A stretch of 64,000 nt of DNA from Chrysomallon squamiferum. Taxonomy: Eukaryota; Mollusca; Gastropoda; Neomphalida; Peltospiridae. Positions within the stretch are counted from its first letter, which is position 1, and each line of letters opens with the position of its first letter. Below, one piece after another: positions 1 through 22,041 of the stretch. Position numbers and translations under genes: made by a program. A model generated the notes under the pieces. That model was not told where the DNA came from and searched no databases. It saw only the letters and a list, made by a program, of their open reading frames with translations. The stretch is from contig CM022671.1 in assembly GCA_012295275.1 (NCBI GenBank), positions 17,192,956 to 17,256,955 of the forward strand, written 5' to 3'.

Positions 1-930
1 AAACTCCTAGACAACAACCGGGACTGATGGGCTGGTCGTCATACTTAGAAGTCGTCTGATAAACTGATATATTATCCTTTAAAAACTATACCGATTCGAT
101 TTATTGAAAAATAGCACCCCACGTCGGACAACAAAATATTTATCTAAACAGAAAGGAAATTAAAAATAAATAAATAAACAAAAAGAAATAAAAATAGCAG
201 TATTTTATCCTGACAAAGTTAAACTTATTTATCAAATCAGTCTGGGAAATTTAACTGCAGATCAATAGAACAGGTTAAAGAAAGCTTAGTGTTTAAATCT
301 TTCTTTTTCTCACTGTACAGTTATAGCTAGGGTAGTTCATTCGTAACAAATAACACAACTACACTGTAAACTTGTATTTATATATGTTTATCCATTCAGG
401 TTTTATTTCTATCGATCTCTGAAATATCTTTGTAAATAAAGAGATCAAGTCTTTTTATTAAAGTGTATTAATAGGTACATGTAACATTTTGTAATACGTT
501 AAAAAGGTTCATTATATTTTTATACACCTGTATCTATTCAGTTTATCTAGATCGCTGAAATTTATTGGCAATTAATTATAATAGGTTAAAGAAGGTGAAG
601 TCATTGAATGTTTAATAGAGCTATACAGTAATAGCTAGAGTAGAATATTTGATAATAATTACGTCAAAAAAAACGTTCACTGTAGATTTTTATTTATGCA
701 TCTTTGTTATTCAGTTCATTTCGAGCACGGGAATTTATTAGCAAATAATAAGAATAGGTTAAAGAAGGTTAAGTCTTTGAAGCGTTTTTTTTTATTATTG
801 TTATAACTAATAGCTATGTTAATATTTAAAGCAAGCTCACTATTTTTAATAACAGTTTGTATAATTATCGATTCGGTTTACATCGATCTCTGACATTTAC
901 AGAAAAATAATTAACGTCGGTTAAAGGAGG
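1..930. repeat. Diverged tandem satellite, about 155 bp per unit
   Basis: Two landmark motifs recur in the same order. One resembles TATTCAGTTTATNTCGATCNCTGAAATTTA and is seen near 88, 230, 388, 530, 708 and 863. The other resembles AATAGGTTAAAGAAGG and is seen near 271, 580, 756 and 911. Spacing between successive landmarks is about 140 to 180 bases, so this is a tandem array of five or six heavily diverged units. It probably continues beyond the left edge of the window. I see no coding potential in it. Confidence 0.6.
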
Positions 931-1085
931 ACATTGTGTTAATGGCTAGCTACATGTTGTAGTGGACAACAGCCTGCTTCATTTAACAATGATGACCAGC
1001 TGCTGCTTGCTTTAATGTCAAGTTCTGAGAGCAAAGTGTCTGTTGAGTCTAAGCTGTATATTGATATATACTAGTTCTTGGGATT

Positions 1086-1134
1086 TATTTATATTTATTT
1101 ATTTATTTCATTTATTTATTTCATTTCATTTCAT

Positions 1135-1165
<31 letters not shown>

Positions 1166-1275
1166 TTTTATTTTATTTATTTATTTTTTTTTTATTTTAT
1201 TTTATTTTATTTTATTTTATTAACTTAAATTAATTTTATTTAATTTTATTTCATTTTATTCATTCATCATTTTAG
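1086..1275. repeat. (TTTA)n / (TTTTA)n microsatellite
   Basis: Long run of TTTA units interrupted by TTTCA and TTTTA variants. Its open reading frame is a low-complexity artefact. Confidence 0.9.
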
Positions 1276-1480
1276 TTTATTTTAGTTTATTTATGTAAAA
1301 CATGACACAGGACAGTCTGTAAGGTTTACATAAAAATACTCGCATAATCAGTCTAACAAGTAATACCTGAATTGTCGGTTCAAATAATAATAACAAACAG
1401 AAAGGCTTTACAAAGATTCGACAAGAAATTACATGCCTGAAGTTTATAACACAGCATGCACAAATAGTTGTCGATATATA

Positions 1481-2890
1481 CACTGAACCAAAAAAGTTCA
1501 ACAATTTTTTGTCAGTGACTGTCGCTTCCAAATGAATTAAAATAAAGAGATAAAAACTTGGTAATGTGTTAGCTGCATACGACTTTTCGCTTTGGGTAAT
1601 GAAAAGAACACCATTTGTCATATGCCCGCCGCTATGTGTACTGCACGAGCAAATACGTTTTGATGCACTGAACCAGCATTATCCTGTTATAATGGGTCGA
1701 CGTCCAGGCTTAACAGAAAATAAAGCAACGGAACGGCTTAATGCCGGCCAACGCGTACGCGACGTCGCTCAATTCTTTCGTGTTCATGACAGTGCCGTAC
1801 CACGACTCCGACAACTCGTACACCAAACTGGGAAAGTGAAAGATCGACCACTTCCTGGTAGACCACGATTAGCTACTCCAAGGGAAGATAGGTTATATAT
1901 GAGTGACGTCATCTCGATCTCACAGATTCGAGAGTGCTCTACGTTTAGCCCGTACTTTTTGCAGCAAACCACGTGCACTAGAATTCATGCTGAGACTGTC
2001 CGTAGCCGTCTCCATGCTGCTGGATTACAAGCACGTCGCTCACGTCGCTCTGACAGCGCGTCACATTCAGGAACGTCTGAGTTGGGCCAGAATACACAAA
2101 ACCAACACTGGCGACGCAGACAGTAGGTACAGACATTAGTCACAGGCGAATTCAGGTTTTGTGTTCAGTTTGCGGATTGTAGACGTCATGCATGGAGGCG
2201 ATGGGGAGAACGATATGATGCAGACGTCATTAAGCTTGACCGATACGGCGGTGGCAGCTTCATGGTCTGGGCCGACATTGATGGTGGAAGTAAAAACAGT
2301 TCTCGTTTTCATTCACGGAAACATGACTGCTGAACGTTACTGCGAAGAGATCATTACACCAGTGGTCGTTCCATTCCTGCAGCAGCATCTTGGTTTCTGT
2401 TTCAACACGACAACGCCAGACCACATACCGCGAGGCCAACCACTAATCTTCTTGAGCGGAACCACACCCAAGTGTTGAACTGGCCACCAAATTCTTCTGA
2501 CTTGTCCCCAGTTGAACATGCTACTGGGCCGTAAACCATCCTCTTATCCTTAATGTTCATAACCTACAAATCGCTCTGAACCGGGAATGGAAAGCAAATT
2601 ACTGTTCCTGAGATTAATACTCTCATTAGAAGCATGAGACAACGATGTACTTCTGTCATCAATGCTGCTGGTGTACACACACAGATTATTGAGCCTCTCT
2701 CACCATTTTGGTCGATGCACCCCTCCATTTCATCAGTTGACATTAAAGTAACGACGTTGACACCGTGATACTGCTGGCTACATTAAGAAATGCTGTATCA
2801 ATGAAATAATGAGTACAAATATATTCAACATCCTATGAGGTTGTCTGTATTTCAAATCCTCTACGTGACTGCTAAACTTATTTGGCGCAG
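1481..2890 (+). mobile_element. Decayed Tc1/mariner-family DNA transposon
   Basis: The ends form imperfect terminal inverted repeats: CACTGAACCAAAAAAGTTCA on the left and, reverse-complemented, CTGCGCCAAATAAGTTTAGC on the right, each flanked by TA as expected for the TA target of Tc1/mariner elements. The roughly 1.4 kb between them encodes transposase fragments in more than one frame. The element is too broken to make an active enzyme but the family is clear from the domain order. The terminal repeats were found by eye and the exact end bases could be off by a few. Confidence 0.85.
1693..2518 (+). pseudogene. Tc1-type transposase pseudogene
   Basis: Family role: a DDE/D cut-and-paste transposase acting on the flanking terminal repeats in the nucleus. 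The N-terminal part reads MGRRPGLTENKATERLNAGQ and onward, a paired-like helix-turn-helix, followed by the linker GRPRLATPREDR typical of Tc1-like enzymes (about 1850-1890). After about 1895 the frame is lost. Further catalytic-domain pieces follow in other frames: GGGSFMVWADI near 2250, DNARPHTAR near 2408 (contains the second catalytic Asp) and WPPNSSDLSPVEH near 2480 (contains the last acidic residue). In-frame stops and frame changes show it is dead. Confidence 0.85.
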
Positions 2891-3608
2891 TATATATCTG
2901 TGTCAGATCGCACCATCCAGTTTGCCAAGAACTAAGCAAACACTTTAGTGGACACAACGACTTACCACTCTTATTTTCTGCACCGTCTTCAGGTATATAA
3001 TTATGTTAAATAACAGTAAATTAAAAATAATGGGAGCATTTCTAAATAAATCTTTTTTTTTTTTTTCCTTTCTTTTCTTCGTACTGAATTATCGTACAGA
3101 GTGAATCAGCTGATTACTATCCAAGGAAATTTGTGACAGATATGAAGCGCTTCGCAAAATTAGTAATGATAGTAATAGTTAAATGCTTAAATATACACAC
3201 TTAATAATCGGTAACAGTCCATAGTATTACATTACGTTTTAACAACAGTTGTTAGTTACGTAATTATTGAATTTAAAATTATATTTTTCTTTATTGAAAA
3301 GTGTGCCATCAAAAATCCTATAAAAACAAATAAATAAAAAATATTAAAAATTATCAGATTATATATTGCAAATAGCAAACGATTATGATGGAAAATATAA
3401 TTTATAATTAATGCATTAGTAAATAAGGAAGGAAAAGAGACGTAAGAATTCGTGTGATAGAAACGAATGGAGTTTATGTTTACAGAGAAAGATCATTTAC
3501 AGGGTTTTTTTTTTTTCTTCTTTTTCTTTCTTTAAAGTAAGTCTGTTATAAGTTGTCAGAAGATTTATTCATTCACTTTTTATTTTAACCTTTTTTTTTT
3601 TTGTAAAG
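2891..3608. other. Intergenic or intronic stretch, no gene seen
   Basis: AT-rich sequence with several T runs (near 3053-3066, 3503-3517 and 3590-3602). The last T run is the pyrimidine tract of the exon that starts at 3609. Nothing else recognisable. Confidence 0.5.
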
Positions 3609-3738
3609 GTATTATCAACAGGAGTACGAACTCAGAGGAAAAGACGCAATTTGCCGTCCCAAATTCTGGCAAAACGAGGTGGAAAAATTGTTCAAGGAAG
3701 AAGAAACTGGTAGCCGACTTGTGTTTTTATCTACGTAA
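3609..3738 (+). CDS. Orphan 3' exon of an unrecognised gene
   Basis: After a long T tract and a TAAAG acceptor there is an open stretch that reads YYQQEYELRGKDAICRPKFW, then QNEVEKLFKEEETGSRLVFL, and ends ST-stop at 3736-3738. Composition is protein-like (charged, one Cys, Trp, Phe), unlike the low-complexity reading frames around it. I do not recognise the family. It could be the last exon of a gene lying off the left edge. Alternatively it is an internal exon using the GTAGCC at about 3709. It is not in phase or in style with the channel gene that starts at 4408, which has its own signal-peptide exon. I see no other exon of the same gene in the window. Confidence 0.5.
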
Positions 3739-4407
3739 AATCAACCCGTTTCTTCAGCTTGGCCATACGTTACTGGTAAATCACCCCAGTGCTAGTAGTA
3801 ATATGATCTTGAATGGGTAAACTTTAAGAGAGGGTTTTTCTGTCTTGTAGTTTTTACTGTTTTAACAATATATAATTAAAATTAAAATATATATATAAAA
3901 ATATTTTTTTGTATCTAAAACTTTAAAAATATGTTGCTTTTGTTATTTAGTTATTATTTGTTTGTTTGTGAAAAAGTGTCGGCCCACATATGACGACATC
4001 TTTTTTGTTGATACATACCTGTGTGTGCGTGTGCGTGCGTGTGTGTGTGTGTGTGTGTGTGCTTAAGGCTACTGTTTTATTGACAAAACAAAACAAAAAA
4101 AAAGTGTCCTATTTTTCGTATCACTGACTCTGATCATATATTGTTATACTAGTAAAAAAAATCTTCGCATTGCCAGAGGTTACAGTTTTCGCGTATCTGA
4201 ACCAATCGTGAAACACATCTTCATCTTAACGTCTTTATTCAAACCACGGTTTGTTTTAAACACACGAACTGACCTGTTTTTGCCTGTGCTGAACGTAATC
4301 GACCGCATCGCTGGTTCTCGTATTGTATTGTATATACTATTTAAATCTATCGTTAAGGAGTTTATTTGATTTTAAGCTTCGTTGAAACCCACTCCAGACG
4401 TTCTGTC
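3739..4407. other. Spacer with (GT)n; upstream region of the channel gene
   Basis: Contains a (GT)n tract at 4020-4061 and otherwise ordinary AT-rich sequence. The promoter and 5' UTR of the channel gene must lie here or in the preceding spacer, but I cannot point to a specific element. Confidence 0.5.
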
Positions 4408-14555
<10,148 letters not shown>

Positions 14556-14611
14556 TGTTTCTAGTCTGGTTTGATTTACGCAGGCTATTCAGTCTAACTG
14601 AATATTCAGGA

Positions 14612-15338
14612 CAATATTGGTGCTACTTTGGCGCGTGATCTACGCCATCTAGTGATGTACACCGAGCAAATTCTACTTTGGTGTGTGATTTACGAGATTA
14701 TTTTTATTATTTTGTTTATTCTTGTTTCTTTTATTGTTTTTTTTCACGGCATAAATTTAAAAAATATATATCCTTTTATTATAAATTTATAATTTATAGG
14801 AACAAGGGCTAAAAAGTATACTTATTATTTTTCACGACATAAATGAAACAAATTTTGCGAATATCTGCTAGAAACGCAAGAAAAAAGATCTTTAGTATTG
14901 TTCCTCATCTGAAGCTAATAGAAAAAAATCAAGATGCGATTGGAAGGTTCTTTGGTTCACTCCTCTCATCTTTTTCGAAATACGAATGTTCGAATCCAAC
15001 CAGGTTCTTTAAATTGTTAGAATATTTGGAATTTAGACGATTTAAATTGGAGCATGCTGGCTGTTCGTCGGAATGAATAAAAACAATCGTGCATCTAATC
15101 AGAAATGAAGTTTGCCTGGATGTGATCATGCATCCTAAATATGTATCATGCATTAATCTTTGAGGATTTTAAGATCTTCCTCTTATATTATAGAAATTTC
15201 ATAGATATTTTTTGTTTTGCTGTAGATCGCCCTATAAGTTGTAGATCACACGCCAAAGTAGTTTTATGACGGGTAGATCACATGCCAAAGTAGTTTCATG
15301 ACGCGCATATCTCAATACCAAAGTAGCACCCAATATTG
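14612..15338. mobile_element. Short inverted-repeat element (MITE-like), about 730 bp
   Basis: The left end begins CAATATTGGTGCTACTTTGG and the right end, reverse-complemented, begins CAATATTGGGTGCTACTTTG. Inside both ends a sub-repeat resembling CTACTTTGGCGTGTGATCTAC recurs: twice on the left (about 14622-14692) and twice to three times inverted on the right (about 15225-15325). The middle carries only a 77-codon open frame (14843-15076) that I do not recognise, so no transposase is evident. It begins 57 bases after the channel stop codon and may be transcribed in its 3' UTR. I could not fix a target-site duplication. Confidence 0.65.
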
Positions 15339-17400
15339 AATATGAACTTGTTACTGTACCGACTGTATACAAGATACATATACACATTGCTGCAATATAA
15401 AATTAACTGATAAATGTTTCAAAGAAAATTTTATTATTATTTTAATAATAAAATATATATATATATTGAAATCGATCGGAAGTCAAAAATAAATATTCAG
15501 AATCATTGGCAGTTTATAATAATAATAGTAATAGTAATAATAATAATAATAATGATAATGGTATTACTGGTACGACTACTACTACTACTACTACTACTGT
15601 TATTATTAACTGTCACAATATAAATCAGCAACATTTTTATTTTTTTATTTCCAGTCAATCGCAATAAAAATCATCATCATCATATTATTTTTACATGTGT
15701 ATGTGAGCTACGCTTTGTGTCACTTATAGCCTGACATTTCTGGGTAATTTTATTCCTGGTGCATCTGCTACTTTCCTACCATTCCACACAACACGGCAAC
15801 AACATTTAATTTACAATGGACACTGAAAGGTAGGGGAGACTGCAAGTTAATTATCAGCTCTTCAAAAATGACTATTGTCTACAAAGGTGTGGTTATATCT
15901 CCAACTTTCAGAACAACTTATCTGTTGCATCATTACCATGTATTTTACTGTTGTATTCATAAATATCATATTATTTGCAATATCACATATTGAAATAAAA
16001 TATGTATATGAACTTGTTTTTTTTTGTGTGTGTGTGTGTTTTTTCTACTTTTCTGTGAATGAATGTGTGAATAAGCTCAGTAGTGATCTCAAGAAAAACA
16101 GAAATAAATCAGCCTATGTTGTGGAACTAATTTTTATTACATTATTTTATAATAAAAACAACACATTCAATATCTGTAACAATCTCTTTTCTAATTATTT
16201 TTCTTAAACATTTTTTTTTTTTTGATAAAAATTATTTTCTCTAAAACTGTTTAGACCTTTAACAATGAATATTCATGAGTTCTGAAATTCAAAATAATCA
16301 GTTGGAACAATTCAAAAACAGTATTTAGGTATTTGTACATAGATTTATTCAACTATGCAAGTGCAATTCTATATCTGTAGCTATATCTATAGCTATCTAT
16401 CGATATGCAGAAGTTACATGTGAAACAGAATCATTTGATGAAACATCACTTGCTGAAACACCACCTACTGAAAAACACCAAAAATTTATTCCAAACAAAT
16501 ATTTGTTGCCCCTATGACATATGAATGAATATTTAAAGAATGTCATCACTAAGCAATAAAGAGCACTAACTGTACTGTAAGAAAAAACATTTTTTTTTTT
16601 ATAAACAAAACTTCTCATATTTCTTATCATAGAGGTTACACTTTTAACCTTTTCACTACCAAGAAGCTAAATGGAATATGTCAACATATCAGACAAAAAT
16701 TTACATTATGATGAAAAAGATGATATCCAGGTATCATAATGGGCAATTGGAAATGGAAATACAATACTTTTAAATTTTGATGTAGAGAAAAATCTAAATA
16801 ATTAAAAATACTATGATGCTTATAATAACCAAATTCAATTTTGTGTCTGAATTATTTATTCCATTGCTCTGAAAACCGCATATTATTCTTGATTGGGGCA
16901 AATAGAAATTATCCAAAAAAACAACTTAATAAAATTTAGGGTTCAAATTATTTATTCCAATGCTTAAAAAATTATCCAAAAAAACTTAATTAAATTTAGG
17001 GTTCAAATTATTTATTCCAATACTTAAAAAAATGTTCCTGTATTAAAAAAACAAGTAATGATAATATAAATCTTCTGAATTTAAAATTAAGTCTAATTTA
17101 AGGAGATATACACTGAACAATGAACACATTGTTAAACATAAAGTTACATATAAACATAAAAGAACTGAAGATCAAAAATAACATTACAAATAATTATTAT
17201 TTGTCATAAACTTGAAAATAAATGAAAATTCGTATTTTGAAGCAGATCTTGTTTCCATGAAGACAACCTTCTTCATATTTCTCCTGGGGGTTTATTTCAC
17301 AGAAATTCTAAAATAATGCCCAACAAAGTTCAGTTTACATTTACAGCCATTTTAAACAATAAAAATGAAAACAATTAATACCGGAATTTTAAATGTTACA
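15339..17400. other. Convergent intergenic region between the channel gene and MSH6
   Basis: AT-rich. Contains (TAA)n and (ACT)n tracts near 15525-15600 and a short tandem duplication at about 16908-17032. Scattered open frames (for example 15875-16207) are low-complexity and not convincing. The two genes are transcribed towards each other here, so both 3' UTRs probably end in this region. Confidence 0.6.
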
Positions 17401-17424
17401 GGTACAAGTACTGTTCATAGCATA

Positions 17425-17430
17425 TTTATT
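17425..17430 (-). promoter_or_regulatory. Possible MSH6 poly(A) signal
   Basis: AATAAA on the minus strand about 185 bases downstream of the predicted MSH6 stop. A second AATAAA lies at 17291-17296. Which is used cannot be told from sequence. Confidence 0.4.
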
Positions 17431-17614
17431 TCTTCTGTTTCGATCATGATTTGTAATATGATATTAAAAAAGATGGCAAGAAAAAGACTATAAACAAAAG
17501 AAGATAAAAGTAGACCTTTGGTACATGATTTTAAAACATGTAATGGTTATCACGTGAAAAATACTAACAACTGAAAAGTCTGATGTATTGTACAAACACA
17601 AATTAAACTGCTTC

Positions 17615-18397
17615 TCAAGAAGATGCTCTTCCATTTTGTACATTTCTTATGTAATCCACACTGCAGTTGTTCCACACATTTCTTTAAAAAAAAAAAAAAA
17701 TAAAAAAAAAATTAAAAAGTCATGTAATTTGAAGTCTGTTCTTGAGATACATATAAAAAAAAAATAATAATTAAATAACTAGTGAATATATTTTATAGAT
17801 TTCAATGTAATTACTATTTCATTATACTAAACCTTTACTAATAATATAGTCTGACCAATCAGCTCAGATGCAATATAATCAACCGTTTTTTTTAATATAT
17901 CATTTCATATATGTAAATATATATATATATATATAAAATTAAAATATAACTGACTTTATTATAGTAAAAATAATGAAATTTAGAACAAAAGTATTTTTCT
18001 TAGTGCTGTTTTAATTTGTTGTCTTTAGATTAATTTTCTTATAAATCTGTTAAAACTACTTACTTGAGTAACCTCAGATCTTCACAAGTTGTCTCAAATT
18101 CTGTTGCCTTCTTCACAGCAACTTTAATGATCTACAAAAACATTCATAAAAATCACAAACCGATGAATATCAAAACCTCTAACACAGATGATATGTACTA
18201 TCTGTCTTGTTTTTTCTAACATACAGATCTTATAAATAAAAAAAAAAAAAACAATACAAAAATAAATAAAAAAAAGTAAAAAGAAAAACATGTTGTTTAA
18301 CATTTGTCCAAAATACTAAAATATTCTTCATTTTTTTACAATAACATCTTCCCCCCCCCCAAAAGAGGTAAATACACGAATAGCTGTGTACCTAACC

Positions 18398-18429
<32 letters not shown>

Positions 18430-21400
18430 TATCAAATAAAAATATCTGTTGATAAATGACTGTGGAAAAATAATCTTTTACAGATGTGACACACCAAAAA
18501 TGTAATTTTGTATTTACTGATATCAAATAAGAAACTTCAAGCTGACACTAACCTCTTCTGGGATGTTAGCTAGACGAGCAGCATTGAAACCGTAACTCTT
18601 TGGACAGGCTCCCTTGACAAACTTGTAGAGGAAAATAATAGTTTCATTGGAAGGGTCATCTGTATTCTCATTCTCAACCATGCAAGCCTGAAAATATGGA
18701 CAAAGGTACAAAATTAATAAACAGCTTCTTAAACATTTTTCTGAATATACAATTTCTGTGAGAAAATGATATCAGTTTTAGTCTTTTCATCAGAAATGAA
18801 GAAAAACTTTTGAAACTTTAAATATTTTTTCAGCTAGTGTATGTCTTTATCTATACTTTTCTATCTATCTATATTTATACAGTGACTGTCACTCACCATG
18901 TGACCAAACCTGACGTTGCTGTCGTGACTGAACTCTTCAACCAGTGAATGGTAGTGAGTTGAAAACAGCGTGCGACAGCTCACTCTCTGAGACAACTCAT
19001 TCACAACCGAACATGCAATCGCTGTTCCATCAAAAGTGGCAGTTCCACGACCTGTCAATAAAATAACAAATAAATAAATAAATTTAATTTTAATATTTAT
19101 AGAAATCAGTTCTGTCATTTAAAACTGTGAATTTGTTTTAAAAATAACACTGTAGAGAAAAGAAAAATCAAATTTAATTGTTTGATATTTTCAAGTAATA
19201 TTTTTGCTGCTCAACTTATCCATAGACTTTATTAAAATTTGAAAAAGAACATGCGTATATAAAAATTTACTAGTATTATTTTATAATTTAGATTATTCAG
19301 CAGCATATACTGCATTAAAAAGAGCAAAAGAATGTACAGCTTTGGCTTTGTGTAAACACATTTTCATGTCATTTAAAAAATATATTTTTTAATATCATGA
19401 CTTTAATTTTTGTGTGTTGAAAATGGAGAAATACACCTAAAAAAATAAATGTTTTTACAAAAACTCAATTAATTTAATATTTGGAATTTTAATGAAGTAT
19501 AAAAAGGTTTTAAGGACTCACCCAGTTCGTCAACCAGCACAAGAGAGTGGGGTGTGGCATGTTGCAAAATGGCTGAGGTTTCACTAAGTTCCACAAAGAA
19601 TGTACTCTCACCTGAAATAACAACTCTCTTTATCAAAACCTGGTGTTTAGTTAGACACATACATACACACATGCATGCACACACAGGAACAGGCAGATAT
19701 ACACACTGCACATTCATATACACAAAGACATAGTGTTACTTCGCATATAACAGTGTAAAAAAAACTATACTATTTACTCACTGTCAATCATACATCTTTA
19801 TTAACACACATAGAGATACACATACATCTTTATTAACAGACAAACAGATACACACACAAACACAAACATCCACTTGGTACTATTTTTCTATAGTTTCTAA
19901 TAAATATGGCTGGTTTATATGGAAGTTTAATAATAAAAACTATTTTTGTATCACTTAACATGCTGTAATGTATTCTGCAATTTTTCATCCCATTTTCTGC
20001 ACTTTTTAAAAGCATACACAAAGTGCAGATAAAAGAAATGAACAATAGGAGTGATACAGACCTGCCATGATCCTGTCACTGGCTCCCAGTCTGGTGAACA
20101 CTCGGTCTACTGGTGTGAGGCAGCATTTTGAAGCAGGAACATAGCAACCCTGTTACAAATGTTAATAGTCATTGTCAAGTATTTAAATAATATGGAATAA
20201 TAATTCTAAACAAATCTTGATAAACAAATTTTATAATGCAAAAATTAAGTCATGGTATCATTTTGAAACAGAAATATAGCTACCCAGACAAAAAATTTAA
20301 CAGTTAATTATTATCAAATACTTCAACAATTATGGACTAATAATAATTATAAACAAATCTCAACAAATACATTTTATAATGTTAAAGTTATGCAAAGATA
20401 TCATTAGGCCTTTCAGGGCCATGTTTTTGGGTAACATATGCTTTCCAGCAAGAATTACCCAAGTGATAATTTAAGTTAGTCTGTTATGTTGATATATCTT
20501 GCCAACAGTGCCAAAAAGATTAAATATGCAATCAGTATATGATACTGTATCTTTTAATTTTTATTTTTTTTTTTTCTTATTTAATTATTATTATTATTTT
20601 TTAAATCTAGCAAGTCTAAAATGCTACAATATTTGTGTTACATAATTAAATATACAAAATTCTAAAGTTAATAACCTATGATCATTTTAAGATATCTGGT
20701 TTTTATTTTGCTTTTTCTTGCTTTTTAAACAAAATGTATCTATTTAGAAAAGAACTCACAATCTGAGCCATGATGGTGATAAGTCCAACTTGTCTCATTA
20801 AAGTAGATTTGCCTCCCATGTTTGGTCCTGTGACCAGCACCAGTTTACCACACGAGTAGCTTGCGTCTTCTTCATCTTCATTCTACAACAGAATGAATGA
20901 AAGACATCAACATCAAACTATGGTAAAGGTGAATACTTAATGACAGTCAATAATAATAAAAAAACCTCAACAATTACATAAAAACACAGAGCAAAAATTC
21001 AAATATCACAGACACATACAATTAAAACTGAGATATAAGTCAGAATCAAACAGAAAGTGTAATGTAAGTTCCAGATGGAATAGAAATAATTCCATCACAT
21101 ATCTTGAACCAAACATGCATACTCTAGTTTCTAATTGGTACAATCTGCTATGCCAATAACTGAATAAAAGAACTAATTACATTAATTTAAATATAAATAC
21201 ACTTTCAACTTGTTTATCTCTCTTTCTCTGAATGAAACTGGTTTGAACAAAAACCCACAAGTTAAGAAAAAGATACAACACCAATATAAATTAATGTGAA
21301 GTTGTTATTATTCTTACATCTGCAGTTCCTATGACAGTGTCATTAGGAATGAAATCTCCACCAACAAATGTCTTTGAAATACAAGGATGTCGACCTTCTC

Positions 21401-22041
21401 TGATTTCAATAAAAGGCTGAAAGAAAAAAGAAAAAAAAAATCATTTGACAGTGAAATATAAGACACAGCATGGTTAACAGTGATATAATAAGAATTATAC
21501 AAAATGAAAATGGGTAAATAAAGTATCATTGAAAAATTAATAGGAGATGCTCTATGATTAATAATGTAAGCAGAATGACAGGAAATATAATTGGATGAAG
21601 GTTCTGCAATCTATCAGTTAATGAGTAAATGTGTCTTTTGCAAGTCAGAAAGTTAATTTTGACAATTATTAAGTGTCAAGCTTATGAATTTTAGTACAAC
21701 TGTGATGATGAAACATGATCTACCATTCTGTGAGCAGTATGTGATGTTTTAACATTCTCCTCCTCATAAACAGTCAAAAGAAATATGACAGTTTTGATAA
21801 AAAAAACTAAATGTATCATGATCATTTTCTGAAAAATCATGAATAATGATTAATTTAAAATTTATATATCAAGTGGAGGGTTAAAGAAATATTTTCTGAT
21901 TTTTTTACCTCTGTGTCTTCACTTGGGTTGACAATCTGAGGTCGGCAGACAACTCCATCACCATGACGACTGAACTGTGCCAGGGAAATGAGGACATCAA
22001 GAAGAGACAGACATGAAACAATGCTAATCCATTTCTTGTAT
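17615..22041 (-). other. MSH6: MSH6 exons 27-35: ATPase domain and C-terminus
   Basis: Exons in transcript order: 21909-22041, 21318-21416, 20760-20882, 20062-20149, 19522-19611, 18897-19051, 18553-18687, 18064-18131, 17615-17681. Exon 29 has Walker A, exons 31-32 signature and Walker B, exon 32 the STHYHS switch, exon 33 the [21 protein letters not shown] block. Exon 34 ([13 protein letters not shown]...) ends at a perfect GTAAGT donor; reading through it would stop at once after LLK. The only good acceptor downstream follows a long T tract at 17682 and gives 21 more residues ending at TGA (17615-17617). That last exon is inferred from phase and splice signals, not from family similarity. 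Confidence 0.85.

Noticed and set aside
15875-16207. 110-codon open frame
   Set aside because: Phe/Ile/Asn-rich composition with a GT-repeat-derived stretch; lies in the convergent intergenic region and resembles nothing known.
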